From: Rhodobacterales bacterium HKCCE4037
GTDB taxonomy: Bacteria > Pseudomonadota > Alphaproteobacteria > Rhodobacterales > Rhodobacteraceae
Assembly (NCBI GenBank): GCA_015689645.1
Contig: WVSM01000001.1
Span: 1 to 64,000 of the forward strand
Direction: 5' to 3'
Length of the DNA stretch: 64,000 bases
Shown here in pieces: positions 16,210 through 24,637 of the stretch. The translations under genes and the position numbers were made by a program. Below the pieces are notes generated by a model. It was given only the letters and a program-made list of their open reading frames with translations. It was not told the origin of the DNA and made no database searches. The number at the start of each line of letters is the position of its first letter. The stretch's first letter is position 1.

Positions 16210-16602
16210 ATGACATCTTCCGACCGACGCCTGATCTCCTCCGGCTCGCCTTTCGAGGCCGAGATCGGCTATTCCCGCGCCGTGGTGCAGGGCGGCTGGG
16301 TCTTTGTCGCCGGCACCACCGGCTTCGACTACGCGACGATGGAGATTTCCGACGACGTGGCCGCGCAGGCCGATCAGACCTTCCGCAACATCGACGCGGC
16401 GCTGCGCGAGGCCGGGGCGGGAATGGAGAACGTGGTGCGCGTGACCTACATCCTGCCCGATCCGGGGCTTTGGGAGGCGTGCTGGCCCGTCACCCGCAAG
16501 TGGCTGGGTGAGGCGCGTCCGGCGGCGACGATGATCTCGGCGGCGTTGCAGGATCCGCGGATGAAGATCGAGATCGAGATCACCGCGAAACTGCCCGAAT
16601 AA
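16210..16602 (+). CDS. RidA family protein
   Basis: A 130-residue YjgF/RidA-fold protein starting at ATG 16210 behind ACAGGAG. The core GWVFVAGTTGFDYATM and DQTFRNIDAALREAGAGMENVVRVTYI is typical. At the C-terminus, LQDPRMKIEIEITA aligns with the region holding the catalytic arginine of E. coli RidA. By eye the equivalent position appears to be leucine, so imine deaminase activity is doubtful and this may be a non-RidA (Rid4-7-like) subgroup. The stop codon is embedded in a 10-bp-arm hairpin. Function beyond the family fold is not known. Confidence 0.88.
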   Translation: MTSSDRRLISSGSPFEAEIGYSRAVVQGGWVFVAGTTGFDYATMEISDDVAAQADQTFRNIDAALREAGAGMENVVRVTYILPDPGLWEACWPVTRKWLGEARPAATMISAALQDPRMKIEIEITAKLPE

Positions 16603-16702
16603 CCGCGTTATTCGGGTGGATTTCCGCGAAATCCGGTTGCGCGCGGCATTGGCGACGTGCAGTGGAAAACGCGGTTTTCCACACGGATTTCGCGGAAATC
16701 CG
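16594..16702. repeat. Array of four short hairpins with 3-base CGC/GCG loops
   Basis: Four perfect stems follow each other: CCCGAATAAC/GTTATTCGGG (16594-16616), GGATTTC/GAAATCC (16618-16634), GTGGAAAAC/GTTTTCCAC (16662-16682) and CGGATTTC/GAAATCCG (16684-16702). Every loop is CGC or GCG. The array separates the convergent ridA-like and P450 genes and could terminate both. Arms GGATTTC and GGAAAAC recur in the palindromes at 26692-26756, so this is a repeat family. Confidence 0.8.
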
Positions 16703-16707
16703 GGCGT

Positions 16708-17910
16708 TTACAGCATGAGCTTTACACCGGCCGGTGCACGCAGGCCGGGGCGGTTGAGGTAACGCGCGGGCTCGGACAATTGCAAGTCGGGGTGGCGGGC
16801 GAAGAGGCGCTCGAGTGCCACGGCAGCCTCGATCCGCGCGAGTTGCATGCCGAGGCAGACGTGGGGGCCGAAGCCGAAGCCCAGGTGTGCGTTGGGGCGG
16901 CGCTCCGGGTCGAAGGTTTCGGGGGCATCGAACCGCGCCGGGTCATGGTTGGCCGCAAGCAACAGCGGTGCGATCTGCGCGCCCTTGCGGACCGGCGCGC
17001 CGAGAATGTCGGTGTCTTCCGCCGCGAACATCATCTTCGTGGTCATCACCGGCGAGCCATGGCGCATGAATTCCTCGATCATCAGGGCGCGGGTGTCGGG
17101 GTTTTCGACGAAATGCGCCCGCAGCTTCGGTTCCGAGGCCAGCGCGACGATGGCGCTGTTGATGAGATGCACCGTGGTTTCGTGGCCTGCGAGAAACAGC
17201 AGCATGACCATCGAGAGAAGCTGCTGTTCGGTCAGGCGTGAGCCGTCCTCCTCGGCATGGACAAGGGCGGAGATCAGGCCGGGGCCGGGGGATCGGCGTG
17301 CCTCGGCGAAAAGATCGCGGAACTCGGCCAGCACGCCGCGCAGTCGGAAAATCGCGAAGACCGCCAGAACCGGGTTGGTGACGGCGCTGATCGGGGCGAT
17401 GCGGCGGGCGAGGCTGGCGTGGCGATCCTCGGGGATGCCCAGAAGCGCGCAGATCGCGCGAAAGGGCAGCGGGCGCGTGTAGTGGCGGACGATGTCGACG
17501 GTGCCGGTCGGCGTCGCGTCCAGAAGCGCGTCGGCCGTGCGGGTCAGGTGCGGGCGCAGATCCTCGATCGTGGCGCGGGCGAAGGCCAGCTCGACCAGCT
17601 TGCGCATCCGGCGATGTTCGGGGTCGTCCTTCACGATCATCGTGTCGAGCAGTGGCTTGAAGAAGCCCGGCATCCACCAGAAGCGGCGCGAGAGCGGCTT
17701 GCCGGTGATCGGCCCGGGGTCGCGGCGGAACAGGTCCGGATTTTTCAGGAGCGTTCGGGACGCCGCGTCCGTCGTGGTCATCCAGATCGTGCCGATGATC
17801 GGCATCTTCACCTGCACCAGCGGCCCCTCGGCCCGCATCTGCGCCAGAACCGGGGCCGGGTCGGCCAGAAACTCTGGATCATTCAACCGATAGACCATCG
17901 AACTGCCCAT
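16708..17910 (-). CDS. Cytochrome P450
   Basis: A 400-residue soluble P450 of bacterial class length. The I-helix oxygen-activation motif is AGHETT (241-246), the K-helix ExxR is Glu280 to Arg283, and the haem loop FGFGPHVCLG places the thiolate ligand at Cys352. No membrane anchor is present. It should catalyse monooxygenation with electrons from a ferredoxin and reductase, which are not encoded next to it. The substrate is unknown. The gene ends 5 bp after the hairpin array and its start lies 104 bp from the divergent amidotransferase gene. Confidence 0.95.
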   Translation of the reverse strand: MGSSMVYRLNDPEFLADPAPVLAQMRAEGPLVQVKMPIIGTIWMTTTDAASRTLLKNPDLFRRDPGPITGKPLSRRFWWMPGFFKPLLDTMIVKDDPEHRRMRKLVELAFARATIEDLRPHLTRTADALLDATPTGTVDIVRHYTRPLPFRAICALLGIPEDRHASLARRIAPISAVTNPVLAVFAIFRLRGVLAEFRDLFAEARRSPGPGLISALVHAEEDGSRLTEQQLLSMVMLLFLAGHETTVHLINSAIVALASEPKLRAHFVENPDTRALMIEEFMRHGSPVMTTKMMFAAEDTDILGAPVRKGAQIAPLLLAANHDPARFDAPETFDPERRPNAHLGFGFGPHVCLGMQLARIEAAVALERLFARHPDLQLSEPARYLNRPGLRAPAGVKLML

Positions 17911-18014
17911 TTTTACGTCATGTGCGCAATTGCGACGCTTCTGCGCGCGGCCATGTCTTTTCCTTCGGGCGCCGGAAGGATAGATAGGAAGCGATCACAG
18001 GAATTGGAACAGCA

Positions 18015-18794
18015 ATGGCCCGCCCCGTCATCGGCATCATCGGCAATCATCACCTCATCAACGATGAGTATCCGACCCATGCGGGCGGCACGATGAATTC
18101 CGAGGCCATCGCCGAAGTTTCCGGCGGTATCCCGATGATCATCCCCTGCGATCCGCGTCTCGTTCGGGTCGAAGATCTGCTGGAGGTCTGCGACGGCTTC
18201 CTGTTCACCGGCGGGCGGCCCAACGTCCACCCGGAAGAATACGGCGAAGATTACACCGACGCCCACGGCACGATGGACCGCAATCGCGATGCGGTGGCCC
18301 TTGGCCTGATCCGCGCCTGCGTGGAGCGGGGGCAGCCATTCTTCGGCGTTTGCCGCGGCTTCCAGGAGGTCAACGTGGCCATGGGCGGTTCGCTCTATCC
18401 CGAGATCCGGGATCTGCCGGGGCGAATGAACCACCGCATGCCGCCAGATGGCACGATCGAAGAGAAATTCGCCCTGCGCCACGAGGTGACCTTTACCGAG
18501 AACGGGCCGTTCCATCGGCTGATGGGCTCGCGCACTGTGATGACGAACACGCTGCACGGGCAGGGGATCAAGGTGCCCGGTCCGCGCGTCGTGATCGACG
18601 GCCATGCACCGGACGGCACGCCCGAGGCGATCTACATCGCTGATGCGCCGGGTTTTACCCTGTCGGTGCAATGGCACCCAGAATACCGCGCTGCGGATGA
18701 CGCCGTGAGCCGCGTGCTGTTCGGCGCCTTTGGCGAGGCCGCGCGGGCCTGGGCAGCGGGCCAGCGCCCGGTCGCCGTGGGCGATGTGGCCTGA
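18015..18794 (+). CDS. Class I glutamine amidotransferase-like hydrolase (PuuD/GATase1 family)
   Basis: A 259-residue protein starting behind AGGAATTGG. GVCRGFQEVNVAMGG contains the nucleophile Cys113, and QWHPEY supplies His221 and Glu223, completing the triad. FLFTGGRPNVHPEEY is the pattern seen in gamma-glutamyl-gamma-aminobutyrate hydrolases of putrescine breakdown, which cleave gamma-glutamyl amides in the cytoplasm. No other puu genes are adjacent, so the natural substrate could be another gamma-glutamyl compound. Assignment to the family is firm; the exact substrate is inferred. Confidence 0.9.
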   Translation: MARPVIGIIGNHHLINDEYPTHAGGTMNSEAIAEVSGGIPMIIPCDPRLVRVEDLLEVCDGFLFTGGRPNVHPEEYGEDYTDAHGTMDRNRDAVALGLIRACVERGQPFFGVCRGFQEVNVAMGGSLYPEIRDLPGRMNHRMPPDGTIEEKFALRHEVTFTENGPFHRLMGSRTVMTNTLHGQGIKVPGPRVVIDGHAPDGTPEAIYIADAPGFTLSVQWHPEYRAADDAVSRVLFGAFGEAARAWAAGQRPVAVGDVA

Positions 18795-18909
18795 TCGCGC
18801 CGGTTTTCCCCCCTGATTTTTCTTGATTTCGACGCCCACCGGTCGTCAGCTTCCCTTACGTTACTTGAGCCGCGCGGTCCCGGCCCGCGCACCGCATTGG
18901 GAGATTACC

Positions 18910-19605
18910 ATGAATTTCACGAAAACCGTTCAGGCCGCGCTGGCCGCTCTCGCCCTTGGCGCCACGCCTGCGCTGGCGGATTGGAGCACGACCCTGATCA
19001 CGCTCGGCGCGACCGATCCCGGCGCGACCGGCGAAGTGGAATGCCAGCCGAACGGGTCGTTCGGAACCGTCTGGGGAACCGGCACCTACACCTCGGACAG
19101 CTCGATTTGCACCGCGGCCGTTCACTACGGCTGGATCCAGCATAGCGAGGGTGGCACCGTCACCGTCCGGCAGGTCCCCGGTATGGAGGCCTACCAGGGC
19201 TCGGCCAACAACGGTGTGACCAGTTCGGATTACGGCTCGTGGAGTGCGAGCTTCCAGATCACCGGCGCCGTGCCTCTGGGTGGCGGCGGCGGTGGCGGTG
19301 CGACCGGGATCGACTGGACCACAAGCCTCGACGGTGCCGGACAGGCCACGGACGCCGGCAGCCTGCACACTTACCTGTGCCCGCCGGGCGGCAGCACCAA
19401 CTCGACGATCTGGGGAACCGACGTCTATACCTCGGACAGCGCGATTTGCGTGGCAGCGGCCCATCGCGGCCTCATCAGCACCGCGAACGGCGGCCCGGTC
19501 ACCGTGCTCGTCCTGGGCAGCCAGCCGGCCTATACCGGTTCGTCGCGCAACGGCGTGACGTCGAGCGATTATCCGTCCTGGGACCGCAGCTACGTGTTCC
19601 AGTAA
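18910..19605 (+). CDS. Secreted protein with two LCCL domains
   Basis: A 231-residue protein with a clear Sec signal peptide ending ATPALA (residues 1-23) and a start preceded by GGGAG. Two similar halves follow (about 24-118 and 135-231), joined by a polyglycine linker. Each contains YTSDSSICTAAVH or YTSDSAICVAAAH and ends in NGVTSSDY-type sequence. This is the hallmark of the LCCL fold first described in Limulus factor C and cochlin. Cysteines pair plausibly within each half. It should be periplasmic or extracellular, perhaps binding carbohydrate or lipid, but that is not established. Confidence 0.85.
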   Translation: MNFTKTVQAALAALALGATPALADWSTTLITLGATDPGATGEVECQPNGSFGTVWGTGTYTSDSSICTAAVHYGWIQHSEGGTVTVRQVPGMEAYQGSANNGVTSSDYGSWSASFQITGAVPLGGGGGGGATGIDWTTSLDGAGQATDAGSLHTYLCPPGGSTNSTIWGTDVYTSDSAICVAAAHRGLISTANGGPVTVLVLGSQPAYTGSSRNGVTSSDYPSWDRSYVFQ

Positions 19606-19620
19606 CGCTCTCGGGCTGAA

Positions 19621-19656
19621 AAGCGCCCCGGTTCGCACGCGCGCACCGGGGCGCTT
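19621..19656. terminator. Bidirectional terminator hairpin
   Basis: AAGCGCCCCGGT (19621-19632) pairs perfectly with ACCGGGGCGCTT (19645-19656) across a 12-base loop, between the convergent LCCL gene and the 57-residue ORF. In the minus direction it is followed by TTTT; in the plus direction the T run is short. Confidence 0.75.
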
Positions 19657-19662
19657 GGCGCG

Positions 19663-19836
19663 TCAGCTCTGCCGTGCGCCGCGCAGTTCCTTTATGTGGA
19701 GCCTGATCTTGTCCCACTTCCGGCTTTCGGCGGAATTCTGGGCATTGCGCGCCTTCTGAGCGGCCTCGGCTTCGGCCTTGTCACCGTGGGCTTCGTAAAG
19801 GGCGTGGGCGTATTGCGTGATATCGCTTTGCAGCAT
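19663..19836 (-). CDS. Small conserved-looking protein (57 aa)
   Basis: ATG 19836 preceded by GGAGGATCC opens a 57-residue frame beginning MLQSDITQYAHALYEAHGDK and ending in IRLHIKELRGARQS. It is a charged, mostly helical protein with an alanine- and glutamate-rich centre (AEAEAAQKARN) and one tryptophan, with no membrane segment or signal. The strong ribosome site, amphipathic pattern and a terminator placed exactly past its stop support a genuine gene. Its family was not recognised; a structural or nucleic-acid-associated role cannot be assigned. Confidence 0.7.
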   Translation of the reverse strand: MLQSDITQYAHALYEAHGDKAEAEAAQKARNAQNSAESRKWDKIRLHIKELRGARQS

Positions 19837-19945
19837 CGTCCGGATCCTCCATCCAAAGGGTACGGGAGGCTCAGGATAGCACGGTTTCTAGGGTTCCCTT
19901 AGCGCGGGTCTCCGCCATCGGCGGTGTTCGGACCATGAGGTCGGA

Positions 19946-21544
19946 TTATCCATATATTTCCAGCATCTGGTTCAGATCATCGAGCGTGTTTGCCTCCTGC
20001 AAGGGCTTGTCCTTGCGCCAGCGGGCGATGCGGGGAAAGCGCAGGGCGACGCCGGATTTGTGCCGGGGGGAGGGCTGGATGCCTTCGAAGGCGATCTCGA
20101 AGACGTGGTGCGGGGTGACCGCGCGAACGGGGCCGAACCGGTCGGTGGTGTTCTTGCGCACCCAGGCCGTGATCTGGCGGAATTCGGCGTCGGTCAGGCC
20201 GGAATAGGCCTTGGTGAAGGGGACGAGGTCGTTCCCGTTCCACACGGCGAAGGTGAAATCCGTATAGAGCGTGGCGCGGCGGCCCGATCCGGCCTGCGCA
20301 TAGATCATCACCGCGTCGATGGTGAGCGGATCGACCTTCCATTTCCACCAATCGCCCTTCTTGCGGCCCGCGAGGTAGGGCGCGTTCAGCCGCTTGAGCA
20401 TCAGCCCCTCGGCGCCGATGTCGCGGCTGATGGCGCGGGCTTGCGCCAGGCCGTCCCAATCCTTGGCCTCGACGCGGGGGGAGATACGAATGGGCAGCTC
20501 GGGCGGCAGGGCTTCGATTGCCGACTCAAGCGTTGCGCGCCGCTCCGCCAGCGGGGCCTGCCGCAGGTCCGCGCCGTGCCATTCCAGCAGGTCATAGGCC
20601 ATGAGGATCACCGGCGCTTCGGTCAGCAGCTTCTTCGGCACGGTCTTGCGCCCGATGCGGGCCTGCAGCTTGTTGAAGCTGAGCGGCGCGTCGGCGGCAT
20701 GGTCATAGGCCAGGACCTCGCCGTCGATGACCGTGCCGGACGGCAGGAAATCGACCAGCTGCGCGAATTCCGGGAAGCGGTCGGTCATCAGGTCTTCGCC
20801 GCGCGACCAGAGATAACGCTCACCTTCGCGCAGGATCAGCTGCCCCCTGATACCATCCCACTTTCTCTCGGCCAGCCAGTCGTTTACGGGGCCAAGTTCA
20901 TGTGGTTCCTGTTCCAGCTGGTAGGCGAGGTAGAACGGATACGGGCGGCTCAGGTCGGCGGTCGGATCGGGGGCTTCGATCAGGCTGTCCCACGAGACGC
21001 TGTCGGGCGTCCAGTCGCCCATCAGGCGGTGGGTCAGTTCGGCATCGTCGATGCCGGTGGCCTTGGCGAGCGCGCGGGTCATCAGCTTCTGGCTGACCCC
21101 CATCCGCCAGCCGCCGGTGATGAGCTTGTTGAAGACGAAGCGCTCGGTCGGCGGCAGGCCGTTCCAGGCGGCGAGGATGGTTTCCTTGCGCTCCGCCTCA
21201 TCGGCCTTGTCGAGGGCGCGCAATGTGGCGATCCAGTCCGACAGGCTGCGCTCGATCCGCGTTTCCGGTTCGGGAAGGACCAGCGCGATGGTCTCCGAGA
21301 GGTCGCCCACGACCGGGTAGCAGGCTTCGAACAGCCAAAGCGGGATGCCCGCGCGCTCTGCTGCCCATTCGCGCAGCTTCGTGGTGGTGATCGCGCGGCG
21401 GGGGCGGCGGCCGGACAGAAGCGCGATGGTCCAGACCCGGTCCTCCTCGCGCGCGGCGGCTAAATACTCGGTCAGCGCGGCGGTCTTCACGCTGGTCTTG
21501 GTGGTCTGGTCCAGCGCGGTGAAAAGGGCGGCGAAGTCCTTCAT
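19946..21544 (-). CDS. ATP-dependent DNA ligase
   Basis: A 532-residue ligase starting at ATG 21544. ERKWDGIRG carries the adenylated Lys228 of the KxDGxR motif. Further nucleotidyltransferase motifs are FLPSGTVIDGEVLAYD, EGLMLKRLNAPY and KGDWWKWKVDP. The C-terminal OB-fold segment includes RATLYTDFTFAVW. An N-terminal helical DNA-binding region (about 1-200) precedes the core, as in bacterial LigB/LigC-type ATP ligases. It seals nicks in duplex DNA, probably in repair. It is the third gene of a coupled operon with an MBL exonuclease and an alpha/beta hydrolase; its ATG overlaps the hydrolase stop. Confidence 0.93.
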   Translation of the reverse strand: MKDFAALFTALDQTTKTSVKTAALTEYLAAAREEDRVWTIALLSGRRPRRAITTTKLREWAAERAGIPLWLFEACYPVVGDLSETIALVLPEPETRIERSLSDWIATLRALDKADEAERKETILAAWNGLPPTERFVFNKLITGGWRMGVSQKLMTRALAKATGIDDAELTHRLMGDWTPDSVSWDSLIEAPDPTADLSRPYPFYLAYQLEQEPHELGPVNDWLAERKWDGIRGQLILREGERYLWSRGEDLMTDRFPEFAQLVDFLPSGTVIDGEVLAYDHAADAPLSFNKLQARIGRKTVPKKLLTEAPVILMAYDLLEWHGADLRQAPLAERRATLESAIEALPPELPIRISPRVEAKDWDGLAQARAISRDIGAEGLMLKRLNAPYLAGRKKGDWWKWKVDPLTIDAVMIYAQAGSGRRATLYTDFTFAVWNGNDLVPFTKAYSGLTDAEFRQITAWVRKNTTDRFGPVRAVTPHHVFEIAFEGIQPSPRHKSGVALRFPRIARWRKDKPLQEANTLDDLNQMLEIYG

Positions 21545-22422
21545 GCGTGGGCTTTGATGAAGGCGGAAAGCTTCGAGATCGCGCGGTCCGCCGAGGGCAT
21601 CCGCCCGGCGTGCAGATGCCAGACATGCTGAAGACCCGGCCAGAGATCCAGCGTCGCCTCGTCCATCGCCTCGGCCACGCGGGCGCTGTCCTGCGCCAGG
21701 GCCTCGCCCTCGGCGGCATGGATCAGGGTCGGAGGCAGGCCGGTCAAATCGCCGAACAGGGGCGAGATCTTCGGGTCGGTCGGGTCGAGGCCCGGAAGGT
21801 AGAGGTCGCGGATACGGGCAGGCCATTGCGGCGGTATCAGCAACTCGTTGGTCGCACCGGCAAAGCGGTCCTCGACGCTGCCGGAGAGGTCGGCGATCGG
21901 GCCGATCAGGCAGGCGGCCCGTGGCAGGGGCAGGCCGGTGTCCCGGGCGTGTTGAAGGACGCTGAGGGCCAGGCATCCACCGGCGCTGTCGCCGCCGATT
22001 GCGACGGGTGGCGTCCCGGCCTCGACCAGCCGCGTGTAGGCCGCGATGACATCGTCGCGCGCGGCGGGAAAGGGATGCTCGGGCGCAAGGCGATATGGTG
22101 CGGCATAGGCGCGGAGGCCGGTCTGTTCGGCCAGCGCAGCGACGAGGGCGGCGTGGGTCCGGGGATTGCCGATGGTGAAGCCGCCGCCGTGGACATAGAA
22201 AATCACCGGGGCGTCGGGGTTGACCTTCTCGGGCTGAAACCAAAGCCCGCCATGGACATCGGGCGTCACCGCGACGCCTCGTGGCACCTTTCCGCCCATG
22301 CGCGCCGTGAACGCGAACATCACGCGCAGGATCCGCTGCGGGGCGATGAAGCGCAGGGCCGCGCGTTCCAGTGTCCTGGTCTGGAAGAGGTAGAAGCGAT
22401 CGGCGAAACTCAACGCTGTCAT
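21541..22422 (-). CDS. Alpha/beta hydrolase of the hormone-sensitive lipase family
   Basis: A 293-residue hydrolase with the oxyanion motif HGGGF (78-82) and the nucleophile Ser146 in GDSAGG. The late histidine in LQHVWHLH completes the HSL-family triad with an aspartate before it. No signal peptide is present, so it should act on small esters in the cytoplasm. It overlaps the exonuclease gene upstream (22419-22422) and the ligase gene downstream (21541-21544) by ATGA junctions. An esterase between two DNA-repair genes is unusual and its role there is not known. Confidence 0.9.
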   Translation of the reverse strand: MTALSFADRFYLFQTRTLERAALRFIAPQRILRVMFAFTARMGGKVPRGVAVTPDVHGGLWFQPEKVNPDAPVIFYVHGGGFTIGNPRTHAALVAALAEQTGLRAYAAPYRLAPEHPFPAARDDVIAAYTRLVEAGTPPVAIGGDSAGGCLALSVLQHARDTGLPLPRAACLIGPIADLSGSVEDRFAGATNELLIPPQWPARIRDLYLPGLDPTDPKISPLFGDLTGLPPTLIHAAEGEALAQDSARVAEAMDEATLDLWPGLQHVWHLHAGRMPSADRAISKLSAFIKAHA

Positions 22423-23429
22423 GCGGCATTTTCCTCCGCTTCATCAAGGTCTTCACCGCCGAATTCGGTCTGGACGATTCCCGCGTCATAGCCCTGCTCG
22501 CGCAGCCATTGGCTGAATTGCGCGGTGTAGCCGTGGGTCACGAACACGCGCTCGGCCCCGGTCTGTTCGATGGCCCAGTTCAGGCCTTTCCAGTCCGCGT
22601 GGTCGCTGACGACGAAGCCCCGGTCGGCGGCACGGCGGCGCCGAACCCCGCGCAGGCGCATCCAGCCGGAGGCGAACCCGGTGGAGACCGCGCCGAAGCG
22701 CTTCATCCAGGGCGTGCCGAGGGCAGAGGGCGGAGCGAGCACGATGGCATCCGGGTGCGATTTCGCGTCGATCCCGTCGACAACCTGCACCGTGTCGGGC
22801 AGGGCGAGGCCCTGCGCGCGTAACACGCTGTTCGTGGCTTCCACCGCGCCGTGGGTAAGGATCGGGCCGATGGACGGGTCGAGCAGGCGCAGGATACGCT
22901 GCGCCTTGCCTAGCGCGTAGACGCCAAGCACCGCGCGTTTTCCCTCGGCCACGCATCCGCGCCACCAGTCGTTGAGGTCACGGGCCAGCACGTCCTGATC
23001 GGGCCAGTCGTAGATCGGCAGGCCGAACGTGCTTTCGGTGATGAAGGTGTGGCATTTGACCGGTTCGAACGGCTCGGACAGGCCATCGTCGATCACCTTG
23101 TAATCGCCCGAGGCGACCCAGACCTCGCCATCCACCTCGACCCGGATCTGGGCGGAGCCCGGCACGTGGCCCGCGGGATGGAAGCTGATATCGGCGTCAC
23201 CGATCCGGTGGGTGACACCGTAGTCTGTTGTTTCCATTCGGATATCGCCGCCGAGGCGGTGGTGGATCACAGGGGCGGCGGCCTTCGTCGCCATGTAGGC
23301 ACCCATACCGGGGCGGGCGTGGTCGGAATGGCCATGGGTGATCAGCGCGCGCGGCACCGGGCGCCACGGATCGATATAGGCATCGGCAGCGGGGCAATAG
23401 ATGCCACTGGGCGTGAATTCCAGAACCAT
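22419..23429 (-). CDS. Ligase-associated DNA exonuclease (metallo-beta-lactamase fold)
   Basis: A 336-residue protein of the MBL/beta-CASP group often named ligase-associated exonuclease or mRNA 3'-end processing factor homologue. The metal motif THGHSDHARPG carries His32, His34, Asp36 and His37, followed by FHPAGHVPGSAQ and GDYK for the remaining ligands. VVSDHADWKGL and VFVTHGY fit the beta-CASP motifs. It is predicted to trim DNA ends for the ligase encoded two genes downstream. All three genes overlap by 4 bp, so they form one translationally coupled operon. Confidence 0.92.
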   Translation of the reverse strand: MVLEFTPSGIYCPAADAYIDPWRPVPRALITHGHSDHARPGMGAYMATKAAAPVIHHRLGGDIRMETTDYGVTHRIGDADISFHPAGHVPGSAQIRVEVDGEVWVASGDYKVIDDGLSEPFEPVKCHTFITESTFGLPIYDWPDQDVLARDLNDWWRGCVAEGKRAVLGVYALGKAQRILRLLDPSIGPILTHGAVEATNSVLRAQGLALPDTVQVVDGIDAKSHPDAIVLAPPSALGTPWMKRFGAVSTGFASGWMRLRGVRRRRAADRGFVVSDHADWKGLNWAIEQTGAERVFVTHGYTAQFSQWLREQGYDAGIVQTEFGGEDLDEAEENAA

Positions 23430-23484
23430 GTGGATCTAGATAGGGCGTCTGGCGGGCCACGGCGAGGGGGGAGCGCGCAGGCGC

Positions 23485-24564
23485 TCAATCGTCGGGGACG
23501 ATCAGCGTCAACTCTCCCTCGGCCTCCAGCGCGCGGATCGCCGCGATGACGTCGGCCATGGCGGCCTCGCCTTCCTCGGGCTTCGGGGCATTGCGCGCCT
23601 CGGCATCGTCGCGGAGCTGTTCGGCAAGGCGTTTCGACATGTTTTCCAGCAGGAATTCGACCGACAGGGGGGCCGCGGTCTTGGCCGCCGCCAGCGCGGT
23701 GACCGCCGTATCGCCGTTCACGCGGCGCATGATGATCGGCACGTCCGCCGGTTCGACCCGGTTCGGAATATGTTCGAAGGTGAAGATGTTCTTGCGCACT
23801 TCGACCGCAAACGGCGCGTCGCGCGTATCGAGGCTTTCCAGCATCCGGTCGCGCATCTCCTGCGGGGAGGCGTTGAGGATCGCGCCAACGCGCACCGCCG
23901 CGGCCTTGTCGAAGGCGTTGATCGGGGCGGAATCGATCACGGCGGCGACGTGCAGGCCGATACGGTCGACGAGGTCCGGCGTGATGGTCTCGGTCAGCGC
24001 CATGGAATGCGCGAGGATGTCGGAGCGGTCGGGGGGCAGGCCGCCCAGAAGCTCCGCCGCCATGGCGACGCTGAGCTTGGAAAGCAGTACGGCGCAGACC
24101 TCGGCACTTTCGGTGGCCAGAAGCGGGCGCAGCCGTTCGATGGGCTGGCGCGCGATGCGGCCCCACGGGTCGTTGCTGTCTGTCCGCTCGGCCGCGGATC
24201 GCAATTTGCCGAGCGCGCCGGGGGCGAGATAGGGTTCCAGCAATTCGACGGTTTCCGACAGGCTGCGCGGAAAGCTGAGGGCGAGATTGTCGATCTGCCG
24301 GGTAAACTCACGCACCACTTCGGACAGGGTCGGCTTGTCGATATCGCCAAGCGCGGCAATGGTATGGGCGAGCGTCGCCTGGTCGTCGGGGGAGAGCTTG
24401 CTGACGCCGAGCGAGACACCGTGCCCCAGCAGCAAACGCACGATCACCGCCGCCTTTTGCTTCTTGCTGAGCCGGCGCGGTGTGACGTCGACCATGCGGA
24501 AGTCATGCTCGATTTCCCCGTCGAGCACCGTGGAAGCCGTGTTGGCGTCGAATGCACTGCGCAA
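23485..24564 (-). CDS. fliG: Flagellar motor switch protein FliG-like
   Basis: A 359-residue protein in the FliG family. The C-terminal domain has VRKNIFTFEHIPN and later AAKTAAPLSVEFLLENMSKRLAEQLRDD-like helices (motor domain), with charged residues where FliG contacts MotA. The middle region carries armadillo-like helices. TTG 24564 has GAGGG eight bases upstream and is chosen over ATG 24495. FliG couples stator force to rotor direction at the cytoplasmic face. No other flagellar gene is in this window, so it is a detached copy or a paralogue with another function. Confidence 0.8.
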   Translation of the reverse strand: MRSAFDANTASTVLDGEIEHDFRMVDVTPRRLSKKQKAAVIVRLLLGHGVSLGVSKLSPDDQATLAHTIAALGDIDKPTLSEVVREFTRQIDNLALSFPRSLSETVELLEPYLAPGALGKLRSAAERTDSNDPWGRIARQPIERLRPLLATESAEVCAVLLSKLSVAMAAELLGGLPPDRSDILAHSMALTETITPDLVDRIGLHVAAVIDSAPINAFDKAAAVRVGAILNASPQEMRDRMLESLDTRDAPFAVEVRKNIFTFEHIPNRVEPADVPIIMRRVNGDTAVTALAAAKTAAPLSVEFLLENMSKRLAEQLRDDAEARNAPKPEEGEAAMADVIAAIRALEAEGELTLIVPDD

Positions 24565-24637
24565 GGACGTGCCCTCGTGATTTCGGAACGGGGCGAGCCT
24601 AGCGCAGGAGGATTAACAGGAGGTGTCGGCGCGGGCC

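Noticed and set aside
16594-16702. CRISPR-like array
   Set aside because: The hairpins differ in sequence, have no uniform repeat length and no spacers.
19946-22489. 847-codon frame as a fused hydrolase-ligase
   Set aside because: The upstream part is an out-of-frame reading over the alpha/beta hydrolase gene; the ligase has a proper ATG at 21544.
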